DNA of 64,000 nucleotides from Tolypothrix brevis GSE-NOS-MK-07-07A (lineage in GTDB: Bacteria; Cyanobacteriota; Cyanobacteriia; Cyanobacteriales; Nostocaceae), in NCBI GenBank assembly GCA_019358985.1, contig JAHHIJ010000005.1, positions 202,152 through 266,151 on the forward strand, read 5' to 3'. A program made the translations under genes and the position numbers. Shown piece after piece: positions 26,610 to 37,000 of the stretch (position 1 is the first letter of the stretch; every line of letters starts with the position of its first letter). The notes beneath the pieces are model-generated. The model was not told the DNA's origin and did no database searches. It saw nothing but the letters and a program-made list of their open reading frames with translations.

Positions 26610-29600
26610 TACATAGACTGCATATTTCATCGGAAGAACCTAATAGGGAAACAAAGTGTAGCCCTAAGGAAGCGTCTCAACCTCACGCAGAGACACAAAG
26701 TAGCAAAGAGGAGATGATTTTGCCTCTGTTTCGTTATGAGGTTGTGAGTGTTGCTGCTCCTGTTGAGGTGAAAGCTAAAAGCAAGCGATTCTTCAGAGGA
26801 GACGCTACGCGATGTTCCCAAGGGGAACCGCGCAAAGCGCGATTCTCCACAGGAGACGCTACGCGAACGCAACTTGCGTTTATAAGTGTATTAGCTGGTG
26901 CGTTTAGTTTGGTTTTAGGTCCTAATTTTGCCAAAGCACAATCTCTCGATTCTCCTGATAATTCGCTCACTGCTGAATCTAATCAAATATTAAAAGATAA
27001 TTTATTAACGAACCGCACAGATACAGAGTACAAGGAGGAGAAGAAAGAGAAGGAGGTAATTTTAGACCAGAAAGCTGACATAAGCTTATTTACAAATGAT
27101 CAAACGAGTGTTTCTCCAGAAGTTGAGTTTACACCTGTAATAACTAATTCCAGCAGTAAGTCAACGACTGAAAGACTGGAAAATGCACTCAATCAAAAAC
27201 AATCAAAACAAGCTATTCAAACTTTTCAACCTGCTGAGAATGTCAAGTTACCTGCTGGTTTGCAGAGATTAACTGAGAATAGGAAAGAAAATATCACGCA
27301 GAGTCCCACAGACGAGAAGAGAGAAGAAAAGCAAATTTCTCCCTCTCCTTCCCCAACTCCCCTAACTTCCCCTATTCCCCAAATTAAAATCCTCACTCCT
27401 ACTCCTGATTCGGTTGCTGATATTCCCGCAGCTACGGTTGTTTTACAATTCCCGGTGAATGCGAATATTGAGTTGCGGGTAAATGGTCAGTTGGTAAATC
27501 GCGACTTGATCGGACGAACGGAAACTGACCCCAGCACTAATTTGGTGACGCAGACTTGGTATGGTGTTTCGCTCAAAGAAGGCGAAAATATCATTACGGC
27601 ACAGATTGCAGGTACACAAGAAGCCACATCTACTATAAAAGTTGAAGTTAGAGGTGCGCCAACAACTTTAACTTTAGATACTGTTGAAGCTCGTATTCCT
27701 GCGGATGGTCGTTCGATTGCAACGGTTAAAGGACAATTAGTTGATGCTAATGGCAATCGGTCGAATAGAAATGCAATTGTTACTTTAAATGCGACTTCTG
27801 GGGAGTTTGTTGGGGTTGATTTTAAACCAGATCAACCTGGTTTTCAGGTGGAAGCGAAAAATGGACAGTTTACTGCGACGCTGAAATCTGATTTGAAAGC
27901 GCAAACTGTGCGGATTCGGGCAACTACGAATGATTTGGAAGCTTATACGCAATTGCAATTTGAAACAGCTTTGCGTTCAAGTTTGGTGACTGGTGTTGTC
28001 GATTTTCGTTTAGGTGCGAGGGGAACTGATTATTATGGCAGTTACCGCGATTTCCTGCGTCCTGATAAAGATAAGAAGACTCAGTTAGATTTCAATTCAT
28101 CAATTTTTGCCACTGGTGCCATTGGTGAATGGTTGTTTACTGGTGCGTTGAATACTTCCCGTTCTTTAAATGAGGATTGTAATTGCGATAATCGTTTATT
28201 TAGAACCTATCAATCCAATGAACAGAATTATCCAGTTTATGGAGATAGTTCTAAAACTGATGTTGTTACACCTTCAACAGATAGTGTGTTCGTGCGGTTT
28301 GAACGTTCTCCAAAGATTCCTGGTGCTTCATCTGACTATGCAATGTGGGGTGATTACAATACTGAAGAATTTGCTCGCAGTTCGCAACAGTTTACTGCTG
28401 TAACCCGTCAGTTGCATGGTTTTAAGGCAAATTACAATTTAGGAAACTTTCAAATTACAGGTTTCTACGGTAATAATGTTCAAGGATTCCAACGTGACAC
28501 GATCGCACCTGATGGAACAAGTGGTTTTTACTTTTTGTCACGACGCATTTTAGTTCCTGGTAGTGAAAATGTTTTCTTGGAGTTGGAAGAACTCAACCGT
28601 CCGGGGACTGTATTGGAACGCAAACAATTAAATCGCGGTGCTGATTACGATATTGATTATGACAGAGGAACAGTTTTATTCCGCGAACCGATTTTGCGAA
28701 CTGATATTGGTAATAATGGTGAAGTCTTAGTACGTCGGATTGTCACTAGCTATCAATATGATAGTCAAGATTCTGAAAGCAATATCTATGCGGGACGTTT
28801 GCAATATAATCTTGCACGGGGTTTAAGGAATGAAAGTTGGCTAGCTGCAACTTATTTAAGAGAAAGCCAAGGTGTACGTGATTTTGAGTTATTTGGTGCA
28901 GATGCTTTAATTTCCTTTGGTTCCCAAGGTAAATTTATTGCCGAATTTGCGCGATCGCGTAACAATTCTGACTTGATGGGAAATGTTAGCGGTGATGCTT
29001 ACCGTTTGGAAGCGGAAGGAGAAATTTTCAAAGGTTTACAAGGACGTGCATATTACCGTTTTGCTGATACCGGATTCGCGAATAATGCCACAATTAGTTT
29101 TGTTCCTGGACAGACTCGCTACGGCGCACAACTAACGGGTAAACTGTCGGCAAGTACGAATTTACGCTTGCAATACGACCACGAAGACAACTTTGGCATT
29201 GCACCGCAACCATTAAATACCTTTCAAGACTTATTTACACCCCGCATCGAAGCAGTTCCCGGTAGCAAAGTCGATAATTCCCTGACAACCATATCTGCGG
29301 GTATCCAACAAAGATTCGGTGGTAGTATCTTTGATTTTGATTGGATTCATCGAGATAGAAAAGATAATATTCCCAACAGTGCATTAAGCAGTACATCAGA
29401 CCAACTGCGATCGCGTCTCACTGTCCCAATTGTTAATAATCTCACCTTCCAAGCACAAAACGAACTTACCCTATCTTCCGAAAAAGACACCGTTTACCCC
29501 GATAGAAGCATTTTCGGCTTAAATTGGGCAGTAGTTCCCGGAATTAATGTTTCTCTAGCGCAACAGTTTTACAGCGGGGGACAGTTTGCAGGTAATTCTA

Positions 29601-30703
29601 TTACATCCCTCAGCGTTAACGGAGAACGCAAACTCGGTAGCGACACCACAATTACGGGACGCTATTCGATATTGGGAGGAGCAAACGAACTCACAACCCA
29701 AGGTGCGATCGGTCTCAACAATAAATGGACAATTTCCCCCGGTTTGCGTCTCAACCTTGCATATGAACACGTTTTTGGTAACTTCCAAGCACGTAACGCA
29801 ACCGGACAGCAATTTGCCCAACCTTTCACCGCTGGACAAGCAGCTTCCTCCATCGGCTTTAATGGTGGCGATAGTTACAGTGTTGGCTTAGAATATTCTG
29901 ACAATCCCAACTTCCAAGCAAGCGCTAAATACGAACATCGCACCTCTTCCGCAGGTAGCAACACCGTAATTACCGCAGGCATAACAGGCAAAATATCACC
30001 AGCGCTCACCGCATTAGCTCGTTACCAACAAGCAAATGCATCAAACCAGAGATTAACAGGATTAGGTGACATTGCCAACCTCAGATTTGGTCTAGCATAT
30101 CGTGACCCCAGTAACGACAAATTTAATGCGCTATTACGGTACGAATATCGCAAAAACCCCTCTGTGATTCCCGATACAATCTTATTCGGTAGTGGCACGG
30201 GTTCCGAAGACCATACATTTGCTGCCGAAGCCATTTACGCACCCAATTGGCAATGGGAATTCTATGGTAAATATGCCCTTCGCAACAGCACCTCATACTT
30301 GGCAAGCGATTTAATCGGTAGCACTAGCATAAATTTAGCACAAATGCGAGCTACGTATCGTTTAGGATACAGCATGGATTTAGTTGGTGAGGCAAGGTGG
30401 ATTGGTCAATCAGACAACACCGAAACCGGATTTGTTGTGGAAACAGGTTACTACCTCACCCCAAACCTGCGACTTTCTGCTGGTTACGTCTTTGGTAAAG
30501 TCGATGACCGGGACTTTTCTGGTACGCGATCTGCCGGAGGTGCATACTTAGGACTAACGGTTAAGCTGAACGAACTATTTGACGGATTTGGACTGCAAAA
30601 ACGTCCACCCAGGCAGCAAAAAGAGTCAGTAGTGCAAGCTCTCCTAAAACACAAAAATCAACGTAGTTCGCAGCAACCCAAAAGTGACGGTATAGGGATA
30701 TGA
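26606..30703 (+). CDS. Ig-like domain / outer-membrane beta-barrel protein, paralogue of left-edge gene
   Basis: The 1365-residue protein has a repeat-derived N-terminal extension (about 1-87), then the signal peptide (about 88-111, ending AKAQS) and a disordered Ser/Pro/Glu linker. One Ig-like domain spans about 260-348 and a Big-1-like domain about 349-451 ('IPADGRSIATVKGQLVDANGN'). A large beta-barrel region (about 455-1340) is rich in alternating aromatic strands and ends 'GGAYLGLTVKLNELF'. The barrel portion matches the partial protein at 1-3059. Its ATG overlaps the upstream TGA (ATGA) and its own TGA overlaps the next ATG, so 25059, 26606 and 30700 form a tightly coupled operon. Likely an outer-membrane protein; substrate unknown. 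Confidence 0.82.
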   Translation: MIHRLHISSEEPNRETKCSPKEASQPHAETQSSKEEMILPLFRYEVVSVAAPVEVKAKSKRFFRGDATRCSQGEPRKARFSTGDATRTQLAFISVLAGAFSLVLGPNFAKAQSLDSPDNSLTAESNQILKDNLLTNRTDTEYKEEKKEKEVILDQKADISLFTNDQTSVSPEVEFTPVITNSSSKSTTERLENALNQKQSKQAIQTFQPAENVKLPAGLQRLTENRKENITQSPTDEKREEKQISPSPSPTPLTSPIPQIKILTPTPDSVADIPAATVVLQFPVNANIELRVNGQLVNRDLIGRTETDPSTNLVTQTWYGVSLKEGENIITAQIAGTQEATSTIKVEVRGAPTTLTLDTVEARIPADGRSIATVKGQLVDANGNRSNRNAIVTLNATSGEFVGVDFKPDQPGFQVEAKNGQFTATLKSDLKAQTVRIRATTNDLEAYTQLQFETALRSSLVTGVVDFRLGARGTDYYGSYRDFLRPDKDKKTQLDFNSSIFATGAIGEWLFTGALNTSRSLNEDCNCDNRLFRTYQSNEQNYPVYGDSSKTDVVTPSTDSVFVRFERSPKIPGASSDYAMWGDYNTEEFARSSQQFTAVTRQLHGFKANYNLGNFQITGFYGNNVQGFQRDTIAPDGTSGFYFLSRRILVPGSENVFLELEELNRPGTVLERKQLNRGADYDIDYDRGTVLFREPILRTDIGNNGEVLVRRIVTSYQYDSQDSESNIYAGRLQYNLARGLRNESWLAATYLRESQGVRDFELFGADALISFGSQGKFIAEFARSRNNSDLMGNVSGDAYRLEAEGEIFKGLQGRAYYRFADTGFANNATISFVPGQTRYGAQLTGKLSASTNLRLQYDHEDNFGIAPQPLNTFQDLFTPRIEAVPGSKVDNSLTTISAGIQQRFGGSIFDFDWIHRDRKDNIPNSALSSTSDQLRSRLTVPIVNNLTFQAQNELTLSSEKDTVYPDRSIFGLNWAVVPGINVSLAQQFYSGGQFAGNSITSLSVNGERKLGSDTTITGRYSILGGANELTTQGAIGLNNKWTISPGLRLNLAYEHVFGNFQARNATGQQFAQPFTAGQAASSIGFNGGDSYSVGLEYSDNPNFQASAKYEHRTSSAGSNTVITAGITGKISPALTALARYQQANASNQRLTGLGDIANLRFGLAYRDPSNDKFNALLRYEYRKNPSVIPDTILFGSGTGSEDHTFAAEAIYAPNWQWEFYGKYALRNSTSYLASDLIGSTSINLAQMRATYRLGYSMDLVGEARWIGQSDNTETGFVVETGYYLTPNLRLSAGYVFGKVDDRDFSGTRSAGGAYLGLTVKLNELFDGFGLQKRPPRQQKESVVQALLKHKNQRSSQQPKSDGIGI
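26790..26876. repeat. Interspersed repeat inside CDS (GGAGACGCTACGCGA, two copies)
   Basis: Two copies of GGAGACGCTACGCGA flank an AAGGGGAACCGCGCAAAGCG-type segment. They are translated in frame as 'RGDATRCS' and 'TGDATRTQ', upstream of the signal peptide of the barrel protein. Related sequence lies at 4087-4170. Confidence 0.8.
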
Positions 30704-32976
30704 AGCATCAAAATAAGGAACCTCTCCCTGACTTTGACTTGTGTCAAAGTCGTCCCTCCCCTGCGAGGGGAGGGAAAAAGATAGGAAGTAATACAAACAT
30801 ATTTGATTCCCCCTTCCCTTGTAGGGAAGGGGATGCGATGACGCAAGTCAGCGCTGGGGTTAGGTCATTCAGTGGCAAAATGAAAGGACGACTTACTTTA
30901 TTTGTTCTTCCTTATTTCTTATTCGCTTTTATCCCTAATGTTGCTACAGCACAGACTCAAAATTCTTTAAAAATAACAGTAAACAGCAACCAAGATGAGA
31001 TAAAGCCGGATGAGAGTGTGACATTACGAGAAGCGATCGCACTCACCAATAATACCCTATCAATAGATAAACTTAGCGATCGCGAAAAAGCGCAAATTCA
31101 ACCAGCAAGTGGAAATTCGCTCATTGAATTTAACCTACCTGGGGGACAAACAACAATCCAACTAACCGAGATATTACCAGCTTTAACATCAGAAGGTACT
31201 ATCATCGATGGAACAACCCAACCAGGATACGACACCACACAACCCGCAAACGCTAAAGATTTCGTCCCAGCATTACCCACACGTCCAGTTGTCGCAATTA
31301 CCCCGGCACCTGGAAAAGAAGTATTTCGCGGATTATCTATAGTTGCAGATAACATTACCATTCGCGGATTAAGTTTATACGGCTTTACTTCAAAACATCA
31401 AATTACTGCCAGTCTTCCCCCTGCTGATATTTTCATCGCATCCAGCGACATCAAAAACCACACCAAACCACCCAAAAATGTAGTTATCGAAAACAACTGG
31501 TTGGGAATAACACCCGACGAAAAAATGCCGGAAACTACATCTGCATTTGGGGTATCGGTATTTAATGCAGTGGGGACAATTATCAAAAATAATCGCATTT
31601 CCTACCACGATGGAAGCGGAATTATTACCGGATTTCGGGGGGAAGAAACGCAAATTATCGAAAATGTGATTATAGGTAACGGTTTAGCGGGAATGCCAGA
31701 TGCTATCCGCTTGGATGGCAAAGTAAATAAATCAGAAATTCGTGCTAATTTGGTTTGTGCAAATGATGGTAGTGCTGTATTTCTATTCAAACCGGAAGGT
31801 GCAGTAGAAATTAAAGATAACGACATCAGATACAACGGAAGACGCTTGCGACGTGCAGCAGTTTACTTAATGGGAAGTGACCATAAAGTTAGCAATAATC
31901 AAATCACTAACCAAGCGGGTTCAGGTGTAGTTGTCACAGCATTTCCTCCCAGTGGTTCCTTTCATCAGGGTGCATCAGTTCGCAATTTGATTGAAAATAA
32001 CCGCTTTGCCAAATTAGAAGGACTTAGCATCGACTTAAATACAAGGGGAAATGTTGACGTACAAGACTTTCAAAGAGGTGATGGAAAAAACCCCAAAAGA
32101 AACTCAGAAAATCGTCGTTTAGATACAGGAAATGCCGCGATTAATTCACCAGAATTTCTCTCAACAGAATTTTTAAACATCAATGGCAAAATTTACATTG
32201 ATGGAACTGCCGAACCTGGTTCAGAAGTACAAATTTATCAAGTTGCTGAAGGTGCATTAAATAAAGTTATCGCAACGGTGAAAGCAGACGAAAAAGGCAA
32301 ATTTGGTGCGATATTAGAGAACTTACAACCGGGAGATATGGTGAGTGCGATCGCAACTCATCCCAAATATGGAACCTCAGAACCAGCATACTCGGCTTTG
32401 GTGACATCAACCAACCCTGAAGAAATGGCTCAAATTCGTGCAGATGCCGAACTTTTAGAAAATCATAATTCACTAACAAATCCCACAGGAGAAGTTCCCA
32501 ACTGTACAACACCCAAACCACCTGAACCCATTCCCGAACCACCAATAGAACCAACTCCAGAACCACCAGTTGAACCAATTCGTCTGCGTGTTCCTAATAA
32601 TATCCACTATGCGTTAGATAAAGACTTTATTAGCGCTGAAAGTGGAAAGGTGCTAGATAAAATCGTTGCAGTTATGCAGCAATATCCAACAATTGTAATT
32701 GAACTACAAGGACATACAGATTTTCGTGCTAGCGATGCGTATAACCAAGATTTAGCATTCCGACGCGCTATAAATGCGAGGAATTATCTCATTAAAAAAG
32801 GCATTGCACCAGAGAGAATGACACTTCGTTCTTTTGGGGAAAGAAAATTAATAACACCTGGTAGAGATAGAGTTGAACATGCTTACAACCGTCGCGTTGA
32901 AGTGATGTTCTTCGATATTCGCGGTGTAGAAATTATTTTGGAAAGTCAGGATGAGGATTTGCAAATAGAAAAGTAA
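30700..32976 (+). CDS. CSLREA / parallel beta-helix protein with C-terminal OmpA domain
   Basis: The 758-residue frame begins with ATG overlapping the upstream TGA. Residues 1-60 are encoded by hairpin repeats, and a normal signal peptide starts only at Met61 (base 30880, 'MKGRLTLFVLPYFLFAF'). Domains in order are: CSLREA-type start ('ITVNSNQDEIKPDESVTLREAI', about 90-115); right-handed beta-helix of short N/G-rich rungs (about 200-470); an Ig-like module ('DGTAEPGSEVQIYQVAEG', about 505-575); a Pro/Glu linker (about 605-626); and an OmpA/MotB peptidoglycan-binding domain (about 627-745, 'QGHTDFRASDAYNQDLAFRRA'). It would tether the exported cluster products to the cell wall; that role is inferred. 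Confidence 0.85.
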   Translation: MKHQNKEPLPDFDLCQSRPSPARGGKKIGSNTNIFDSPFPCREGDAMTQVSAGVRSFSGKMKGRLTLFVLPYFLFAFIPNVATAQTQNSLKITVNSNQDEIKPDESVTLREAIALTNNTLSIDKLSDREKAQIQPASGNSLIEFNLPGGQTTIQLTEILPALTSEGTIIDGTTQPGYDTTQPANAKDFVPALPTRPVVAITPAPGKEVFRGLSIVADNITIRGLSLYGFTSKHQITASLPPADIFIASSDIKNHTKPPKNVVIENNWLGITPDEKMPETTSAFGVSVFNAVGTIIKNNRISYHDGSGIITGFRGEETQIIENVIIGNGLAGMPDAIRLDGKVNKSEIRANLVCANDGSAVFLFKPEGAVEIKDNDIRYNGRRLRRAAVYLMGSDHKVSNNQITNQAGSGVVVTAFPPSGSFHQGASVRNLIENNRFAKLEGLSIDLNTRGNVDVQDFQRGDGKNPKRNSENRRLDTGNAAINSPEFLSTEFLNINGKIYIDGTAEPGSEVQIYQVAEGALNKVIATVKADEKGKFGAILENLQPGDMVSAIATHPKYGTSEPAYSALVTSTNPEEMAQIRADAELLENHNSLTNPTGEVPNCTTPKPPEPIPEPPIEPTPEPPVEPIRLRVPNNIHYALDKDFISAESGKVLDKIVAVMQQYPTIVIELQGHTDFRASDAYNQDLAFRRAINARNYLIKKGIAPERMTLRSFGERKLITPGRDRVEHAYNRRVEVMFFDIRGVEIILESQDEDLQIEK
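30730..30832. repeat. Triple-hairpin repeat inside CDS start region
   Basis: The three hairpins are GACTTTGAC/GTCAAAGTC (30730-30751), CCCTCCCC/GGGGAGGG (30754-30774) and CCCCTTCCC/GGGAAGGGG (30810-30832). They are translated as part of the N-terminal extension of the OmpA protein. The block resembles dispersed cyanobacterial intergenic repeats. Confidence 0.75.
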
Positions 32977-33139
32977 AGACGTAGCACAAAATAATGTAGA
33001 GACGCGAAATTTCGCGTCTCTACAGAATACGACACAACACGAACAATTCCAACTATGAGATGTTGCACAAAATAATCTAGAGACGCGAAATTTCGCGTCT
33101 CTACAGAACACGACACAATAGGAATAATTCCAACCATGA
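32973..33139. repeat. 81-bp tandem duplication carrying palindromes ahead of RAYT
   Basis: Two units start at 32984 and 33065. Each contains GCACAAAATAAT, a palindrome with core CGAAATTTCG (32996-33023 and 33077-33104) and 'ACACGAACAATTCCAAC'-type sequence ending in ATGA. The second copy supplies the RAYT start codon. A half palindrome (GTAAAGACGTAGCAC, 32973-32987) overlaps the OmpA gene's stop. Confidence 0.9.
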
Positions 33140-33804
33140 CCAAACCAAAATTTAAAGGCAAATATCGAATAGAATCCATCCGTCTTCCTAACCGCGACTA
33201 TGCTGCCAATGGTTGGTATTTTGTAACAGTCTGCACTAAAGATTGCTTTGATTATTTTGGTCAAGTCATGTCAGGTGAGGTAAAACTTTCGGAAATAGGA
33301 CAAATTGCCCAAAAATGTTGGTTAGAAATTCCCAATCATTTTGAACATACCCAAATTGATACACACGTAATTATGCCCAATCACGTTCACGGGATTGTCA
33401 TTATCGATAAACCCACAGATGTAGAGACGCGAAATTTTACAGATGTAGAGACGCGAAATTTTACAGATGTAGAGACGCGAAATTTTACAGATGTAGAGAC
33501 GCGAAATTTTACAGATGTAGAGACGCGAAATTTCGCGTCTCTACAAGGATCAGTGGATGAATCGAATAAATTTGGACCTTTAAAATCAGGTTCCTTACAA
33601 GCAATCATTCATGCCTACAAATCTGCTGTAACCCGTCATTGTCGTCACAACAATTATGACCATTTTCATTTTGCATGGCAATCCCGGTTTTACGAACATA
33701 TTATTCGTGCTGATGGTTCATTAGACAGGATTCGAGAATACATCATCAATAATCCCGCTAAATGGGAACATGACAAAAATAATTCTGCAAATTTATGGAT
33801 GTAA
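33136..33804 (+). CDS. REP-associated tyrosine transposase (RAYT, Y1/HUH family)
   Basis: The 222-residue protein is a Y1-type HUH transposase of the RAYT group. The HUH motif is 'MPNHVHGI' (His83, His85). 'WQSRFYEHII' carries the candidate catalytic Tyr186, and 'RIREYIINNPAKWEHD' closes the domain. RAYTs cut and join single-stranded DNA at REP hairpins and are normally single-copy domesticated genes next to REPs. Here identical-arm palindromes flank it on both sides. Residues 95-137 are an insertion encoded by five arms of the same palindrome (four DVETRNFT units, then DVETRNFASLQ), placed in the family's variable loop between the two active-site halves. The frame stays open, so the gene is probably still expressed. 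It sits inside envelope cluster B. Confidence 0.92.
   Translation: MTKPKFKGKYRIESIRLPNRDYAANGWYFVTVCTKDCFDYFGQVMSGEVKLSEIGQIAQKCWLEIPNHFEHTQIDTHVIMPNHVHGIVIIDKPTDVETRNFTDVETRNFTDVETRNFTDVETRNFTDVETRNFASLQGSVDESNKFGPLKSGSLQAIIHAYKSAVTRHCRHNNYDHFHFAWQSRFYEHIIRADGSLDRIREYIINNPAKWEHDKNNSANLWM
33415..33544. repeat. Five tandem palindrome arms inside the RAYT gene
   Basis: There are four 24-bp units (ACAGAT + GTAGAGACGCGAAATTTT) at 33415, 33439, 33463 and 33487. A fifth at 33511 is completed into the full palindrome (33517-33544, core CGAAATTTCG). Confidence 0.97.
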
Positions 33805-33819
33805 TATTCACGTCTAGAT

Positions 33820-33848
33820 ATAAAGACGTAGCAGTGCTACGTCTCTAC
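33820..33848. repeat. GTAGAGACG-family palindrome, core TAGCAGTGCTA
   Basis: The left arm is ATAAAGACG. It lies 15 bp after the RAYT stop codon. Confidence 0.92.
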
Positions 33849-34014
33849 AAATGGAAAAAATGACATTAAAATTAAGTGATTTTACTTACGAATTTAACCC
33901 TTTCGTGTGGGAATACTATTGTCGTAAACATTTTTTATCCGCTTTGAATCTTCTGTAAATTTGAAAACTCAACATTATTACTTGCAAGTTATGTATTTTT
34001 ATTGGAACTAAATC

Positions 34015-37000
34015 ATGAAATCTTTATTTAAAAATTTAAGAGCGATCGCTCAACCTGGTGGTAAAAGTATTCCAGGCATCAGTGTTTCCCTCTGTACCTC
34101 CTTGCTAACTATTAGCGCTAGCGTTGGAATTGGCATTACTTTTAATCCAGAACGCAGTTTGGCAGGTGCTTGTGCAGGTGTATATTCCAGTAGATCTGGT
34201 GTACCTACAGCAAGTCAAAGTCAAATTGGTTACTACAATTCAATCACAAAAAGTTATGTAAACATCGCTACTTACAATAGTGGTGGCAACATTAATGCGA
34301 TCGCCACCCAACCATCAACTGGCAATCTATTTTTCGTGAATCGGGATACAGGTAGAACAGTTGTTTACAATCCAAATACAGGCAGTCAAACCACTCTAAC
34401 AGGAACTCTTCCTGGTGACACCACTACTATCATCGGTGCTACATTCAATCCCAGCGGCAAATTATATGTTTATTACTCAAACAGAACATTAATTGAAGTC
34501 AATCCAACTACAGGCAGCCAGACAGGCTCCACGATAAGTATTAGTGGTATTCCTGGGAATAATGATAATGATCCTGGACCTAGAATTACTAACGGAGATA
34601 TTGCGATTGGCACTGACGGTGTTCTTTATGCGGTTGGTGACACTAGCAGCAGTGGTGGTAGCTACACTTCCCAGCTTTATTCAATTGCTATTTCTGGTAC
34701 TACAGCCACAGCAACAGCAGTTAATGGAAACAATCTGATTACAGGAGTTAGTGGTGCTGCGGTTAATGGTCTAGCGATCGACCCAGCTACAAATATATTT
34801 TATATTAGTACTAACAATGGAACTTATCAGTTAAACTTCGCTACAAAAGTTGGAACTCAACTTACTAGTGCTGTTGGAACGAACGACTTAGCTGCTTGTG
34901 GTTCCCCAGCACCGGATTTACCCACCATTAATAAGTCATTTAGTCCAAGCACCGTAACAGGTATACCTGCGACTAGTACTCTGACACTGACTCTGGGTAA
35001 TACAAATTCGGTTCCTATTTACCTGATACAAGCATTAACCGATAACTTTCAATCTGGTTTAACTGTTAGTACTCCTAGCGGGTTAAGCGGTACTTGCACA
35101 ACTATTCCCGGAAATATAGTTACAGCAACAGCAGGAAGTGGTTTAATTAGCTTAAATGATGGGTTCAAAATTCCTGCTGGTGGTTGCAACGTTTCTGTCA
35201 ATGTCACAGCTAATAGTGCAGGTACTTATACGAATAGCATTGCGGCTGGAGCTTTGAAAACTATTGCAGGTGACAACGCTAATGCTGCTAGTTCTACTCT
35301 TGTAGTGGCTACTACTTACACTATTTCTGGTACGCTATACAGAGACAACAACAGCAACAATACTAACGACAGCGAACCAGCCTTAGCAGCCAACGTCACC
35401 GTCACCCTTTATAATGACGCGAACGCTAACAATACTATTGATGCAGGTGAACAAGTTGGAAGTCCTGTTGTTACCAACGCTAGCGGTCAATACAACTTCG
35501 CCACCGTCCCCGCAGGTACTTACAAAATCAAGGTAGATACCGCTGATACAGACATTCCGGCTGGATATACCTTGGGGACAGCGAATGACATCACCGCCAC
35601 AGTAGCAAGCGCCAATGTCACAGGTAAAGACTTTGGTTTTGACATTGCCGCTGGTTTCTGCAATTTGGGAGATGGTACAGCCGACGCAGCGATCGCAAAC
35701 TATATCAGTTCTGAAGTCACAAACAATCTTACCGCCACTCGTTCTATTACAGATACTTTAGATGATGCTTGGCGCACGGCGACAGGTGGTTCGTCGAGTG
35801 GTACTGTAACACCTTGGTTCGGCACCGCTAACACACCAGGTAGTGTCAGCAACTTCATTTATCTCGATCCCGCCACATCGAGCAGCGTAAATGCGACTGT
35901 AGAGTTGGTGCTAGTTAATATTAGTGGATTAACCAATTGTGGGGGTATCTCTAATACTACATCCTCAACCCCAGTACTAAGTACTAGCCCTGCTTTACAG
36001 GATACTTCACCACGTCCTAGCAGCTTATACAACAGTGCTAATCAACCTGCTTTTTGGAATCAGACGATTGTATCTGGTAATGATAATCGCCGCTTTGCCG
36101 CCCGCTTTACCTTTGATAAACCTGTCAAGTCCTTTGGCGCTTGGTTTGGCGATTTAGAAACTCGCACTGCAAACGGCACTCCAGCAATTCTACGACTGCT
36201 TGATGCATCGGGAAATCGAATTGGTAATGATATTCCCATACAACCTACAGATTTGTCTGATGGCACTCCCCCAGACCCGGAAGCAGTTGACCAAACTAAA
36301 TGTGGTTCCTCTGCTAATAATATTGGGTGTGGGAATTCTTCTACTCGGTGGGTGAGTTTTGTGGATAATAACTCTACGCCGCGCGTCAGTCAGGTATTAG
36401 TCATCGTTGGTGATGATGACTTTAACGACAATGGTGACACTGAGATTCTCAGCTTTATTGGGGCAAATATTCTTCCAGCAGTTGCCTCTAACCCCAATGT
36501 GCTGCTGGTTAAACGTATCACCAGCATCAACAATAGTACGACAACCAGGGGCGGTGATAACCTGGCAGTCTACAAAGACGAGGCTAGTAATCCTTACGAT
36601 GACAACCAAATTACCGTCACAAGTCCCAATCCACCGACTACTCCCGCTGATACTGACAAATGGGTGGATGCAGATAATAACGGTGAACCCGATTTAATTG
36701 GTGGTATCAATGGTGGTAACGTGCGTCCCAGTGACGAAATCGAGTACACCATATATTATTTGTCCGCAGGTGACACTACTGCAAATAATGTTTTGATATG
36801 CGATCGCGTTCCTGATAATGCCACTTTCATCCCCACTGCATTTAATAGTTTCCCCACCAAAAATACAACTGGTCTTCCAAGTGGCGATCGCGGTATCATT
36901 TGGCAAAACAATGGTGCAACTGAATCCCTAACTAATGCCAGCGATGACGATACAGCAGAATATTTATCCCCAGGTGTTGACCCCACGATTAAGTACCCAG

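Noticed and set aside
32848..33264. Minus-strand ORFs opposite the OmpA/RAYT junction
   Set aside because: They repeat palindrome-encoded peptides (AKFRVS, VETRNFASL) and overlap two well-supported genes on the plus strand.
33415..33544. Possible short CRISPR-like array (regular 24-bp units)
   Set aside because: The units are contiguous with no unique spacers, they are in frame inside the RAYT gene, and they match the dispersed palindrome arm.
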